DNA of 35,901 nucleotides from Pseudomonas sp. GM80. Its GTDB lineage: Bacteria > Pseudomonadota > Gammaproteobacteria > Pseudomonadales > Pseudomonadaceae. Positions 16,265-25,013 of the stretch are shown here, piece after piece. Position numbers and translations under genes: made by a program. The notes under the pieces were generated by a model. It searched no databases and was not told where the DNA came from. It worked only from the letters and a program-made list of their open reading frames with translations. Where the stretch lies: positions 1 to 35,901 of the forward strand of contig NZ_AKJD01000100.1 in assembly GCF_000282515.1 (NCBI RefSeq). The letters run 5' to 3'. Positions within the stretch are counted from its first letter, which is position 1; each line of letters begins with the position of its first letter.

Positions 16265-16914
16265 TGTCCGCAACCTGTGATGTCGTGGTGCTGTTGTCCG
16301 GCACCGGCAGTAACTTGCAGGCCTTGATCGACAGCACGCGGACCGGCGACAGCCCGGTTCGCATCGCTGCGGTGATTTCCAACCGCGCCGACGCCTACGG
16401 CCTGCAGCGCGCCAGTGATGCGGGTATTGCCACCCGCTCGCTGGATCACAAGGCATTCGAAGGTCGCGAGGCCTTCGATGCTGCTCTGATCGAACTGATC
16501 GACGAATTCAATCCGAAACTCGTGGTACTGGCCGGCTTCATGCGCATTCTCAGCGCTGACTTCGTTCGCCACTACCAGGGTCGCCTGCTCAACATTCACC
16601 CGTCGCTGCTGCCCAAATACAAAGGGTTACACACTCATCAGCGCGCGCTGGAAGCCGGCGACACCGAGCACGGCTGCTCCGTCCACTTCGTCACCGAGGA
16701 ACTCGATGGCGGACCACTGGTCGTACAGGCAGTATTACCGGTAGAGTTGCACGACACGCCGCAAAGTCTCGCGCAGCGAGTTCACGTTCAGGAACACCTG
16801 ATCTATCCGATGGCGGTACGCTGGTTTGCCGAAGGCAGACTGACACTCGGTGAACACGGTGCTTTACTGGATGGCCAGTTACTCGCGGCCAGCGGCCACT
16901 TGATTCGACACTAG
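16264..16914 (+). CDS. purN: Phosphoribosylglycinamide formyltransferase
   Basis: PurN transfers a formyl group from 10-formyltetrahydrofolate to GAR in the third step of purine synthesis. The 216-residue protein has the phosphate loop LLSGTGSNLQAL (10-21), the active site Asn110 and His112 in LLNIHPSLLPKYKG, and Asp148 in TEELDGGPLVVQ. Its ATG overlaps the purM stop. The DUF3108 gene begins eight bases after its stop, suggesting a three-gene transcript. Confidence 0.97.
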   Translation: MSATCDVVVLLSGTGSNLQALIDSTRTGDSPVRIAAVISNRADAYGLQRASDAGIATRSLDHKAFEGREAFDAALIELIDEFNPKLVVLAGFMRILSADFVRHYQGRLLNIHPSLLPKYKGLHTHQRALEAGDTEHGCSVHFVTEELDGGPLVVQAVLPVELHDTPQSLAQRVHVQEHLIYPMAVRWFAEGRLTLGEHGALLDGQLLAASGHLIRH

Positions 16915-16922
16915 GAGATATT

Positions 16923-17636
16923 ATGCGTCGCGCCCTGCTCTTCGCTTGCGCTCTGCTCACCCTGCCTTTCGCGCAGGCTGCAGAACTTCAACCGTTCTCC
17001 GCCAGCTACACCGCCGACTGGAAGCAGTTGCCCATGAGCGGCACCGCTGAACGCAGCCTGACCAAGGAAGCCAACGGCGTCTGGAAACTCAGCTTCAAGG
17101 CCTCGATGATGATCGCCAGCCTGAGTGAAGAAAGCACCCTGACCCTGGACAAAGACACCCTGCTGCCGCAGTCCTACCACTTCGAACGTGGCGGCCTGGG
17201 CAAAGCCAAAAAGGCTGATCTGGATTTCGACTGGAACAGCAAGATGGTCACCGGCACCGACCGTGGCGACGCGGTGAAAATCCCGCTGAACCGTGGCATG
17301 GTCGACAAGTCCACCTATCAACTGGCGCTGCAACATGACGTGGCTGCCGGCAAAAAGACCATGAGCTATCAAGTGGTCGATGACGGCGAAGTCGATACCT
17401 ATGACTTCCGCGTGCTGGGTTCGGAAAAGGTCGAGACCAAGGCTGGCCAGATCGACGCGATCAAGGTCGAGCGCGTACGCGACCCGACACAAAGCAAGCG
17501 CATCACCGTCCTCTGGTTCGCCAAGGATTGGGATTACCTGCTGGTTCGCCTGCAACAGGTTGAAACCGACGGCAAGGAGTACAACATCATGCTCCAGGAC
17601 GGCACGGTCAACGGCAAAACCGTTAAAGGCAGCTGA
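16923..17636 (+). CDS. DUF3108 domain-containing exported protein
   Basis: The 237-residue protein of unknown function has a clear signal peptide MRRALLFACALLTLPFAQA, cleaved before AELQ, so it is probably periplasmic. The body fits DUF3108: FSASYTADWKQLPMSGTAERSL, the SLSEESTLTLDKDTLLPQSYHFER segment, and VLWFAKDWDYLLVRLQQVETDGKEY near the C-terminus. AGGAG precedes the ATG at a good distance. It follows purN by eight bases and is followed by a strong terminator. A link to purine synthesis is positional only. Confidence 0.9.
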   Translation: MRRALLFACALLTLPFAQAAELQPFSASYTADWKQLPMSGTAERSLTKEANGVWKLSFKASMMIASLSEESTLTLDKDTLLPQSYHFERGGLGKAKKADLDFDWNSKMVTGTDRGDAVKIPLNRGMVDKSTYQLALQHDVAAGKKTMSYQVVDDGEVDTYDFRVLGSEKVETKAGQIDAIKVERVRDPTQSKRITVLWFAKDWDYLLVRLQQVETDGKEYNIMLQDGTVNGKTVKGS

Positions 17637-17653
17637 TCCATCGCAAGAACAAA

Positions 17654-17680
17654 GAGCCCCGCGAAATGCGGGGCTTTTTT
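17654..17680 (+). terminator. Rho-independent terminator after purMN-DUF3108
   Basis: GAGCCCCGC and GCGGGGCTT form a GC-rich stem around a four-base loop and are followed by TTTTTT on the plus strand, 18 bases after the stop codon. Confidence 0.9.
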
Positions 17681-17683
17681 GTG

Positions 17684-17784
17684 CCCCTGCAGGAGCTGCG
17701 GCACGCTGCGATCTTTTGATCCTGATCTTTAAAATCAACATCTAAAGATCGCAGCCTCGTTTCACTCGACAGCTCCTACAGGGG
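17684..17784. repeat. REP-type inverted repeat (family C) between the DUF3108 gene and the chemoreceptor gene
   Basis: The left arm CCCCTGCAGGAGCTGCGG...GCTGCGATCTT (17684-17715) and right arm AAGATCGCAGCCTCG...CAGCTCCTACAGGGG (17744-17784) are imperfect reverse complements. The same family occurs at 30978-31107. It lies between two convergent genes. Confidence 0.75.
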
Positions 17785-17789
17785 TAATT

Positions 17790-19415
17790 TCAGACGGAGA
17801 ATTTGGCGACCATGCTGTTCAGGTCTACCGCCAGCCGCGACAACTCCTGACTCGCCGCACTGGTCTGATTGGCCCCCGCCGACGTCTGCATCGCCAGATC
17901 ACGAATATTCATCAGGTTGCGGTCCACCTCCCGCGCCACCGCCGCCTGCTCCTCCGAAGCGCTGGCGATGACCAGGTTGCGCTCGTTGATCAGGGTAAAC
18001 GCCGAAGCAATCTCCTCCAGCGCCACGCCTGCCGCTTTGGCCAGTTCCAGCGTCGAACGCGCCCGCACATTGCTTTGCTGCATCGAACTGACCGCGGAAT
18101 CAGTGCCTTGCTGAATCCCGCCGATCATCTGTTCAATCTCTTGAGTCGATTGCTGCGTGCGATGGGCCAACGCCCGCACCTCATCCGCCACCACCGCAAA
18201 GCCTCGCCCCGCGTCACCGGCCCGCGCCGCCTCAATCGCAGCATTCAGCGCCAGAAGATTGGTCTGCTCGGCAATCGAACGAATCACCTCCAGGACTTTG
18301 CTGATGCTGTAGACCTTCTGCGCCAGATCCTCAACCTGGTTCGCATTGGCCGTCACATCATCGGCCAGCGATTCGATGGACAACACCGTTTGATGCACCT
18401 GTTCGCGGCCATGCTGGGCGATGCGATCGGATTCACGCGAGGCTTCAGAGGTGGCCACCGCATTGCTGGCTACCTCTTCCACTGCGGCTGTCATCTGATT
18501 GACCGCCGTGGCCGCCTGTTCGATTTCCAGACTTTGCTGATGCAACCCCCGCGTGGCGTCTTCCGTGACGCAGCTCAATTCTTCAGAGGCTGAGGCCAAT
18601 TGGCTGGACGACTCGGAGATTTGCCGAATCGTGTCGCGCAGGTTGTGCTGCATGCTCTTCAGCGCCTGTAACAGGCGCGCCGGCTCGTCCTTGCCGCTGA
18701 TATTGATATCGCCCGTCAGATCGCCACCGGCGACCACTTCGGCGACGCCCAACGATTGCGCCAGCGGCAGCACAATGCTGCGGGTCAGCAGCAGCGCCAG
18801 GCCGATGGTGATCAGCGCGGTGACGCCGATCATTACCCCGACCCAAACCCGTGAATTGATGAACACCAGCCGCGCCGCTTCAGTGGCGAGATTGGCGTTG
18901 TGCTTGTTCATCTCAACCAGCTCGCGCAGGATGACGGCGATTTCATCGGCCAAGGGACTCATCTGGCCATTAAGGATGGTCGCCGCCTCCTCCACTCGAT
19001 TCTGCGCAGACAACTGCATGACCTGCGCCTGAAGCTCCAGATATTGGTGCTCGGCGAGCTTGAAGCGGTCGAACAGCTTGCGCTCTTCGGGCAATACGAT
19101 CAGCACGTCATAACGCTGCTGGGCCTCACTGAGCACGCCACGCAGCTCGTTGAGCTTGGTGACATTCTGCTCAAGCGCCTGCGGATCGCGATTAAGCAGC
19201 AGGCGCATGGTCAGCGCACGCAGGCGCAGCATGTCCTGGCTCATCTCACCGACCGCCATCACGCTCGGTAGCCAGTTGTTGTCGACCTCATCGGACTGCG
19301 CGCGCATGTTCGACATTTGCAATAACGCGAACGCCCCGAGGGCAAAGACCATCAGCGCCAACAGGCCAAAACCGAGGCCGGCGCGCGGGGCAATATTGAG
19401 ACTACGGATACTCAT
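17790..19415 (-). CDS. Methyl-accepting chemotaxis protein
   Basis: This 541-residue chemoreceptor controls CheA activity. A membrane helix at about 13-33 is followed by a four-helix-bundle type periplasmic sensor (about 35-188), a second membrane helix (about 190-212), HAMP (about 213-265) and the signalling domain. The highly conserved hairpin tip SIAEQTNLLALNAAIEAARAG spans about 380-400. The C-terminus SMVAKFSV lacks a CheR-docking pentapeptide such as NWETF. The ligand cannot be predicted. The frame opens at 19433, but MSIRSLNIAPRAG at 19415 has AAGGA about ten bases upstream and a standard N-terminus. It stands alone, apart from any che operon. Confidence 0.94.
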   Translation of the reverse strand: MSIRSLNIAPRAGLGFGLLALMVFALGAFALLQMSNMRAQSDEVDNNWLPSVMAVGEMSQDMLRLRALTMRLLLNRDPQALEQNVTKLNELRGVLSEAQQRYDVLIVLPEERKLFDRFKLAEHQYLELQAQVMQLSAQNRVEEAATILNGQMSPLADEIAVILRELVEMNKHNANLATEAARLVFINSRVWVGVMIGVTALITIGLALLLTRSIVLPLAQSLGVAEVVAGGDLTGDINISGKDEPARLLQALKSMQHNLRDTIRQISESSSQLASASEELSCVTEDATRGLHQQSLEIEQAATAVNQMTAAVEEVASNAVATSEASRESDRIAQHGREQVHQTVLSIESLADDVTANANQVEDLAQKVYSISKVLEVIRSIAEQTNLLALNAAIEAARAGDAGRGFAVVADEVRALAHRTQQSTQEIEQMIGGIQQGTDSAVSSMQQSNVRARSTLELAKAAGVALEEIASAFTLINERNLVIASASEEQAAVAREVDRNLMNIRDLAMQTSAGANQTSAASQELSRLAVDLNSMVAKFSV

Positions 19416-19545
19416 TGCTCTGGTTCCTTCCAAAAGCGCTGCATCAACCCTGCAGCTGGTTGCTTAAGAAGGTATCGGCCCGGCGAAAAATTGCGTAAGA
19501 CGAAAAGGCGATATCAAAAGGCCTTGATCCTTCAAACGGTGGGCA

Positions 19546-20577
19546 TTAACGATTCAGCGGGGTTTTGCCGGACATGAGCACCGTTCGCGGCAAGATCGCC
19601 AGGAAGTTGTCCCGCGCGACTTTGTGCGCAACGCCTTCTGGCAGCGCATCAAGGAACGGATCGAAGCTGTGCATTTCCTGACCGAGCTTGTTGAAACGCC
19701 CTACGACGTCCGAGCCAAGCATGAAGCGCTCTGGGTACTTCTCGACCAACGCCAGCCATTCCGGGCGCGGTTTGCCCTGCTCGTCCAGCAGATACGGCGT
19801 GAGCATGCTCCACGACAAATCAATAAACAGATTGGGGTACGCCTCGAGCATGCGCGTCAGGGTCGGCAGCAGGAACGGCAGCTGCGTCTGATGCCGATGG
19901 ATTTCTGCGCTGGTGCCCGCGTGCGCCCAGATAAACCGCGTGTGCGGGTGATTGCGCAGCGGCTCCTCAACTTCCTTCAAGTACAGCGGATTTTTCTCAC
20001 GCTTGGAGGTGATATTGGAATGCAGCATCACCGGCAGATCGTTCTCCGCGGCCAGATGATAGATCCTGGTCATGGCCTCGTTATTGGCGCGCGGCGTGTC
20101 GCCGGCGGTCAGCGCCGTGAGGTCGTCATGCCGGGTAAACACCTCACCGATGCCCTGCCACACGCCCGGATACATCTCGAGCATGCGCTGAATGTGCGCG
20201 GCGGAGTTCTTGTCATTGGGATTGAAGCCCGACAGAAACGGATGAAAGTAGGGACGTTTCTCGGCTGGCAGTTTCTGCACCGCATCGGCAACGATCACGT
20301 CAGTCGCGCTGTACCAATAGGCATCAGCATCATCGCCGGCGTAATAACGCGGACGTTTGGGTTCGTCTTCGTGCCACTTCTTCGCCACCGGAATACCGGA
20401 AATCATCACATGTTCGACAGAACCGTCCTGCATGGCCGTCAGCAGTTTCGCCATGCCCGCGCTTTCCTGGAAAAAATCCACGTAATGCAGGTGCGCGTCG
20501 CTGTAGCTGTATTCGCGGGCACTGGCGTTGCCGGCAAGCAGCAGAAAGCAGGCAAGACTCAAACGATACAGGGACAC
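19546..20577 (-). CDS. Exported amidohydrolase (metal-dependent hydrolase, amidohydrolase-2 type)
   Basis: The protein of about 343 residues is a TIM-barrel amidohydrolase with DAHLHYVDFF (His29 and His31, the HxH metal site), MLHSN near 195, WAHAGTSAEIHRHQ near 228 and MLGSDVVGRFNKLG near 300 as ligand-bearing segments. The substrate is unknown. A longer frame starts with ATG at 20601, but GGAGA followed six bases later by GTG at 20577 gives a compact signal peptide (VSLYRLSLACFLLLAGNASA, cleaved before RE). I therefore prefer the GTG start; 20601 is the alternative. Export to the periplasm is unusual for this cytoplasm-rich superfamily. Confidence 0.85.
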   Translation of the reverse strand: MSLYRLSLACFLLLAGNASAREYSYSDAHLHYVDFFQESAGMAKLLTAMQDGSVEHVMISGIPVAKKWHEDEPKRPRYYAGDDADAYWYSATDVIVADAVQKLPAEKRPYFHPFLSGFNPNDKNSAAHIQRMLEMYPGVWQGIGEVFTRHDDLTALTAGDTPRANNEAMTRIYHLAAENDLPVMLHSNITSKREKNPLYLKEVEEPLRNHPHTRFIWAHAGTSAEIHRHQTQLPFLLPTLTRMLEAYPNLFIDLSWSMLTPYLLDEQGKPRPEWLALVEKYPERFMLGSDVVGRFNKLGQEMHSFDPFLDALPEGVAHKVARDNFLAILPRTVLMSGKTPLNR

Positions 20578-20729
20578 AAGTAATCTCCAGGAAGTAGGCA
20601 TAGCCTAGACCGCGCCCTGACAACAAGGGTTCATCCTGCAGGAAAGTGGAACGCGCGCCGGTGGGAATGCTCTATAACTGCAAGGTCTTGTTTGATCGAA
20701 CGACTTTTCCTACTGCCTGTGAGGTTCCC

Positions 20730-21146
20730 ATGACTGTTACCGTCAATACCGTCTCTGCCGAAGGTTTTCGTCACACCGTCCAGATCGATGACCATGAATT
20801 ATTTGCCGATGTGCCGAAATCCGCCGGCGGCGAAGGCTCGGCGCCTGAGCCGCACGATTACTTCGACGCCGCCCTCGGTGCCTGCAAGGCGCTGACCCTG
20901 AAGATGTACGCGAAGAAGAAAGACATCCCGCTGACCGGCGTCGGGGTCGACGTCAAACGCGACAACAGTGAGGAGCAGAAAGGCAAATATGTCCTGCACG
21001 TCACCCTCACCCTCAAAGGCGTGCTCACCGACGCCCAGCGCGAGGAACTGCTGCGTGTCGCCGACCGTTGCCCGATCCACAAACTGATGACCACGAGCGA
21101 AGTGACGATCGAAACCCACGCCCCGCAAGGCTTCGACAGCCAGTAA
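20730..21146 (+). CDS. OsmC family protein
   Basis: This 138-residue protein of the OsmC/Ohr superfamily contains thiol peroxidases active on organic hydroperoxides. It starts MTVTVNTVSAEGFRHTVQ. The first family cysteine is in DYFDAALGACKALTLKMYA (about residue 57), the second in LLRVADRCPIHKLM (about 116), and GEGSAPEPHDYF is family-like. Both cysteines are present. The frame opens at 20646, but GAGG (20721-20724) sits before the ATG at 20730. It belongs to the general OsmC-like group (YhfA-like) rather than to true Ohr, judging by the CPIHKLM motif. It is followed by a pirin gene in the same direction 61 bases later. Confidence 0.9.
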   Translation: MTVTVNTVSAEGFRHTVQIDDHELFADVPKSAGGEGSAPEPHDYFDAALGACKALTLKMYAKKKDIPLTGVGVDVKRDNSEEQKGKYVLHVTLTLKGVLTDAQREELLRVADRCPIHKLMTTSEVTIETHAPQGFDSQ

Positions 21147-21207
21147 TCCTCCTCATGCCAGCGGCGGGTTATGCTTCTGGCATCACCCGCTCAGCCTGGA
21201 ATGCACC

Positions 21208-22071
21208 ATGGACACGCAACCCCTGATCATCCGCCCGCGCGCCGAAGACGTCGAAGGCCAGCCGATTCTGCGCCCGTTGCCGTCAGCCAAATGCCGCAGC
21301 GTCGGGCCTTTCGTGTTTTTCGATCACATGCTCGAGACGGTTTATCCGACGGGCAAAGGCATGAACATCCGACAACACCCGCACATCGGTCTGTCGACGC
21401 TTACGTATCTGTTTGAAGGCCAGCTCCAGCACAAGGACAGCCTCGGCTCCGACCAGGTTGTCGGTGCTGGCGATGTCAGCTGGATGACCGCCGGCAGTGC
21501 GATTGCTCATGTCGAGCGCACGCCGGAGCCGTTGTGGGAGCAGAGCTTCACGATGCACGGCTTGCAAATCTGGCTGGCCTCGCCCAAGGATCACGAGCAA
21601 GGCCCGGGGCATTACAGCCATCACCCGGCGGCGACCTTGCCGGTCAGCGATAACCTTGGCGTACAGATCCGCATGATTGCCGGGTCAGGCTTTTGCCTGG
21701 AATCACCGGTGCCGGTGCTTTCTCCTACGCTGTATGCCGAAGTGCAGATGCAAACGGCGACCACCCTGCTGATCCCGACCGAGCACGAAGAGCGGGCGGT
21801 GTATGTGTTGAGCGGGGATGCGCAGTTGAATGGCCAAGCGATTGAGCCATATGCGTTGGTGGTGTTGCCGGCTGGGGAAGAGATGAGCCTGTTTGCCGAG
21901 AGCGATGTACACGCGGTGGTGTTTGGCGGCGCACCGCTGGACGGGCCTCGGCGAATCAACTGGAATTTTGTCGCGAGCGATCCGGCGGCGATCGATGAAG
22001 CGCGGCGTAAATGGGCGGCCGGCGATTGGCCGACGGTGCCGGGGGAAATTGAGCGGATTGAATTACCGTAG
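21208..22071 (+). CDS. Pirin family protein
   Basis: The 287-residue bicupin is related to pirin and quercetin 2,3-dioxygenase (YhhW). The N-terminal cupin has the metal ligands His57 and His59 in RQHPHIGLSTLTYLFEG, and His101 and Glu103 in GSAIAHVERTP, matching the His-His-His-Glu set of the family. VGPFVFFDHM (32-41) is also typical. The C-terminal cupin holds ERAVYVLSGDAQLNG and PAGEEMSLFAESDVHAVVFGG. Roles suggested for the family include dioxygenase activity and redox sensing; none can be assigned here. It lies behind the osmC-like gene, which could indicate a shared stress role. Confidence 0.93.
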   Translation: MDTQPLIIRPRAEDVEGQPILRPLPSAKCRSVGPFVFFDHMLETVYPTGKGMNIRQHPHIGLSTLTYLFEGQLQHKDSLGSDQVVGAGDVSWMTAGSAIAHVERTPEPLWEQSFTMHGLQIWLASPKDHEQGPGHYSHHPAATLPVSDNLGVQIRMIAGSGFCLESPVPVLSPTLYAEVQMQTATTLLIPTEHEERAVYVLSGDAQLNGQAIEPYALVVLPAGEEMSLFAESDVHAVVFGGAPLDGPRRINWNFVASDPAAIDEARRKWAAGDWPTVPGEIERIELP

Positions 22072-22094
22072 TGCTGTGTCGCCTGTGAGTCAGT

Positions 22095-22186
22095 CATCGC
22101 TGGCAAGCCAGCTCCCACAAGTTTTTTCGTCTAACACAAATTTTGCAAACGACTCGAAACCTGTGGGAGCTGGCTTGCCAGCGATG
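22095..22186. repeat. REPIN (family B) between the pirin and dienelactone hydrolase genes
   Basis: CATCGCTGGCAAGCCAGCTC at 22095 is matched by its reverse complement ending at 22186, with a 42-base spacer. The arms are the same as in cobB at 5571-5657. A further perfect 11-base inverted repeat (TGTCAGGCACT, 22193-22203 with 22213-22223) follows between these convergent genes and may help to end transcription. Confidence 0.9.
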
Positions 22187-22229
22187 GGGCCCTGTCAGGC
22201 ACTAACCAAGTCAGTGCCTGACAACTGAA

Positions 22230-22958
22230 TCAGCCCTTGAACACTTCATCCAGCAAATCATGCATCGACTTGAAGGCGCGCTTGGCGGTCTTCGCGTCGT
22301 ACATCATCTTGCCGGGCACATTGGCATGCGGATCGGTAAACGAGTGCACTGCACCGCCGTAGCTCAGCAGTTGCCAATCGACTTTCGCCGCGTTCATCTC
22401 GTCTTCAAACGCCGGCAGTTGTTCCTTCGGCACCAACGGGTCGGAAGCACCGTGCAACACCAGCACCGCGCCCTTGATGTTCTGCGCGTCAGCCGGATTC
22501 GGCGAATCCAGCGTGCCATGGAACGACACCGCCGCCTTCACCGGCGCACCGGTGCGCGCCAGATCCAGTGCACAGCAACCGCCGAAGCAGAACCCGAACA
22601 CCGCCAGTTTCGACGTATCGACCGCCGCTTCGCCCTGCTTCTGCAACTGCTCGAACGCCGCCTGCATACGCGTGCGCAGCAACGCACGGTCGTCCTTCAA
22701 CGGCATCATCGCCGCGCCAGCCTGATCAGCGTTTTGCGGACGCACAGCTTGACCGTAAACGTCTGCGATCAACACCACGTAGCCCTTGGCCGCCACCGAT
22801 TTGGCGATCTCTTCGGCACCGGCGCTGACGCCCATCCAGTTCGGCGCCATCAACAAACCCGGAAGCGCGCCTTTGTGCTCGGCGTCGAACGCCAAACGAC
22901 CTTCATAAGGCTGGCCGTCGATCTGATAGACCACGGAACGTACAGTGACTTGGCTCAT
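22230..22958 (-). CDS. Dienelactone hydrolase family protein
   Basis: The 242-residue alpha/beta hydrolase carries the Cys-Asp-His triad of dienelactone hydrolases: Cys124 in VFGFCFGGCCALDLA, Asp173 in LHGASDPLVP and His205 in GGAVHSFTDPHA. The N-terminal PGLLMAPNWMGV and GYVVLIADVYG are also typical. No signal peptide is present, so it is cytoplasmic. The substrate is uncertain; no catechol or chloroaromatic pathway genes are nearby. The frame opens at 23021, but MSQVTVRSVVYQ at 22958 has AGGAG six bases upstream. It lies downstream of htpG, separated by the htpG terminator. Confidence 0.93.
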   Translation of the reverse strand: MSQVTVRSVVYQIDGQPYEGRLAFDAEHKGALPGLLMAPNWMGVSAGAEEIAKSVAAKGYVVLIADVYGQAVRPQNADQAGAAMMPLKDDRALLRTRMQAAFEQLQKQGEAAVDTSKLAVFGFCFGGCCALDLARTGAPVKAAVSFHGTLDSPNPADAQNIKGAVLVLHGASDPLVPKEQLPAFEDEMNAAKVDWQLLSYGGAVHSFTDPHANVPGKMMYDAKTAKRAFKSMHDLLDEVFKG

Positions 22959-22989
22959 TTCTGACTCCTGATTTGTTAAACACCAGAAT

Positions 22990-23017
22990 GAAAAAACCCG
23001 CCGAAGCGGGTTTTTCT
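22990..23017 (-). terminator. Rho-independent terminator of htpG
   Basis: On the minus strand AACCCGC and GCGGGTT pair around a four-base loop (TTCG) and are followed by TTTT. It starts about ten bases after the htpG stop and precedes the dienelactone hydrolase gene. The sequence is symmetrical enough to work in both directions. Confidence 0.9.
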
Positions 23018-23026
23018 GCAACTTGG

Positions 23027-24931
23027 TTAAACCGACAGTTCAACCAGCAGCTTGTTCAGGCGGCGCACATAAGCGGCCGGATCCTTCAAGCTGTCGCCGG
23101 CAGCCAGGGCTGCCTGATCGAAGAGGATGTGCGACAGGTCGCCAAAACGCTCTTCGCTCTGCTCGCCGTCGAGTTTCTCGATCAGCGGGTGGCTTGGGTT
23201 GAATTCGAAGATCGGCTTCGAATCCGGCACCTTCTGCCCGCTGGCTTCGAGGATCTGACGCATTTGCAGACCCAGGTCCTGCTCGCCGATGGCCAGAATG
23301 GCCGGCGAATCGGTCAGACGATGGGATACGCGGACTTCCGCCACGGAATCGCCCAGCGCGGTTTTCAGACGCTCAACCAGACCTTCTTTGGACTTGGCGA
23401 CTTCTTCTGCAGCTTTCTTGTCCTCTTCCGAGTCCAGGTTGCCCAGATCGAGGTCACCGCGTGCCACGTCGACAAAGGTCTTGCCGTCGAACTCGCTGAG
23501 GTAGCTCATCAGCCACTCGTCGATGCGGTCGGTCAGCAGCAGCACTTCGATGCCTTTCTTGCGGAAGACTTCCAGGTGCGGGCTGTTCTTGACCTGCGCG
23601 TAGGTTTCGCCGGTGAGGTAGTAGATCTTGTCCTGACCTTCCTTGGCGCGGGCCAGGTAGTCGGCCAGACCAACGATCTGCTCGCCGTCGTCGCCATTGG
23701 TCGATGCGAAACGCAGCAGACCGGCAATTTTCTCTTTGTTGGCGAAGTCTTCTGCCGGTCCTTCTTTCATGACCTGGCCGAAGTTCTTCCAGAAGCCTTT
23801 GTATTGCTCAGGCTCGTTTTTCGCCAGTTTTTCCAGCATGTCGAGCACGCGCTTGGTCAGCGCGGTCTTCATCGAATCGATGATCGGGTCTTTCTGCAGA
23901 ATCTCACGCGACACGTTCAGCGACAGGTCGTTGGAATCGACCACGCCTTTGATGAAGCGCAGGTACAGCGGCAGGAAGGACTCGGCCTGATCCATGACGA
24001 ACACGCGTTGCACGTACAGCTTCAGGCCTTTCGGCGCTTCACGCTGGTACAGGTCGAACGGTGCGCGGGCCGGCACGTACAGCAGCGAGCTGTATTCGAG
24101 CTTGCCTTCGACTTTGTTGTGGCTCCAGGCCAGCGGATTTTCAAAGTCGTGGGCGATGTGCTTGTAGAACTCCTGGTATTCCTCGTCCTTCACTTCAGTG
24201 CGCGGACGAGTCCACAGAGCGCTGGCGCGGTTGACGGTTTCCCATTCAGCGGCCGGCGCCTCTTCACCTTCAGCAGGTGCGACCTCTTTCGGCAGCTCGA
24301 TCGGCAATGCGATGTGATCGGAGTACTTCTTGATGATGTTGCGCAGACGCCAGCCATCGGCGAATTCGTCTTCAGCGGCTTTGAGGTGCAGAACGATACG
24401 GGTGCCGCGCTCTGGCTTGTCGATGGTGGCGACTTCGAACTCGCCCTCGCCTTTCGACGACCAGTGCACGCCTTCGCTGGCTGGAGTGCCGGCGCGACGG
24501 CTGTATACGTCAACCTGGTCGGCCACGATGAACGCCGAGTAGAAACCCACGCCGAACTGGCCGATCAAATGCGAATCTTTCTTCTGATCGCCCGAGAGGT
24601 TTTTCATGAAATCGGCAGTGCCGGATTTGGCGATGGTACCCAGGTGGGTGATCACATCATCACGGTTCATGCCGATACCGTTGTCTTCGAGGGTGACGGT
24701 CTTGGCGTCTTTGTCGAAGCTCACACGGATTTTCAGATCAGCGCCACCTTCGAGCAACTCTGGCTTGGCCAGGGCTTCGAAGCGCAGCTTGTCGACAGCG
24801 TCAGAGGCGTTCGAGATCAATTCGCGAAGGAAAATTTCCTTGTTGGAATACAGCGAATGGATCATGAGGTGCAGCAGCTGCTTTACCTCGGTCTGGAAGC
24901 CCAGGGTTTCCTTTTGAGTTTCCACACTCAT
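23027..24931 (-). CDS. htpG: Molecular chaperone HtpG (bacterial Hsp90)
   Basis: HtpG is an ATP-dependent cytosolic chaperone. The 634-residue protein has the GHKL ATPase domain at the N-terminus: QTEVKQLLHLMIHSLYSNKEIFLRELISNASDA (13-45), DNGIGM, GTIAKSGT and GQFGVGFYSAF. The middle domain includes LYVQRVFVMDQAESFLPLYLRFIKGVVDS, and the C-terminal dimerisation domain ends LNKLLVELSV. The frame can start at 24940 (TTG) or 24937, but MSVETQKETLGF at 24931 is the usual Pseudomonas start, with GGAG ten bases upstream. I find no clear sigma-32 promoter within 80 bases upstream. Confidence 0.97.
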   Translation of the reverse strand: MSVETQKETLGFQTEVKQLLHLMIHSLYSNKEIFLRELISNASDAVDKLRFEALAKPELLEGGADLKIRVSFDKDAKTVTLEDNGIGMNRDDVITHLGTIAKSGTADFMKNLSGDQKKDSHLIGQFGVGFYSAFIVADQVDVYSRRAGTPASEGVHWSSKGEGEFEVATIDKPERGTRIVLHLKAAEDEFADGWRLRNIIKKYSDHIALPIELPKEVAPAEGEEAPAAEWETVNRASALWTRPRTEVKDEEYQEFYKHIAHDFENPLAWSHNKVEGKLEYSSLLYVPARAPFDLYQREAPKGLKLYVQRVFVMDQAESFLPLYLRFIKGVVDSNDLSLNVSREILQKDPIIDSMKTALTKRVLDMLEKLAKNEPEQYKGFWKNFGQVMKEGPAEDFANKEKIAGLLRFASTNGDDGEQIVGLADYLARAKEGQDKIYYLTGETYAQVKNSPHLEVFRKKGIEVLLLTDRIDEWLMSYLSEFDGKTFVDVARGDLDLGNLDSEEDKKAAEEVAKSKEGLVERLKTALGDSVAEVRVSHRLTDSPAILAIGEQDLGLQMRQILEASGQKVPDSKPIFEFNPSHPLIEKLDGEQSEERFGDLSHILFDQAALAAGDSLKDPAAYVRRLNKLLVELSV

Positions 24932-25013
24932 GGTCATCAAACTCCAATCAGATGGCAGTGGCCGCGACCCGAAATGGTTGGCGGCGGGTTGTCTTGTGAG
25001 TTTGGGGCGCTGT

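Noticed and set aside
24932..25013. A heat-shock (sigma-32) promoter for htpG.
   Set aside because: I found no CTTGAA-type box with a CCCCAT-type -10 at suitable spacing in the 80 bases upstream, so I did not list one.
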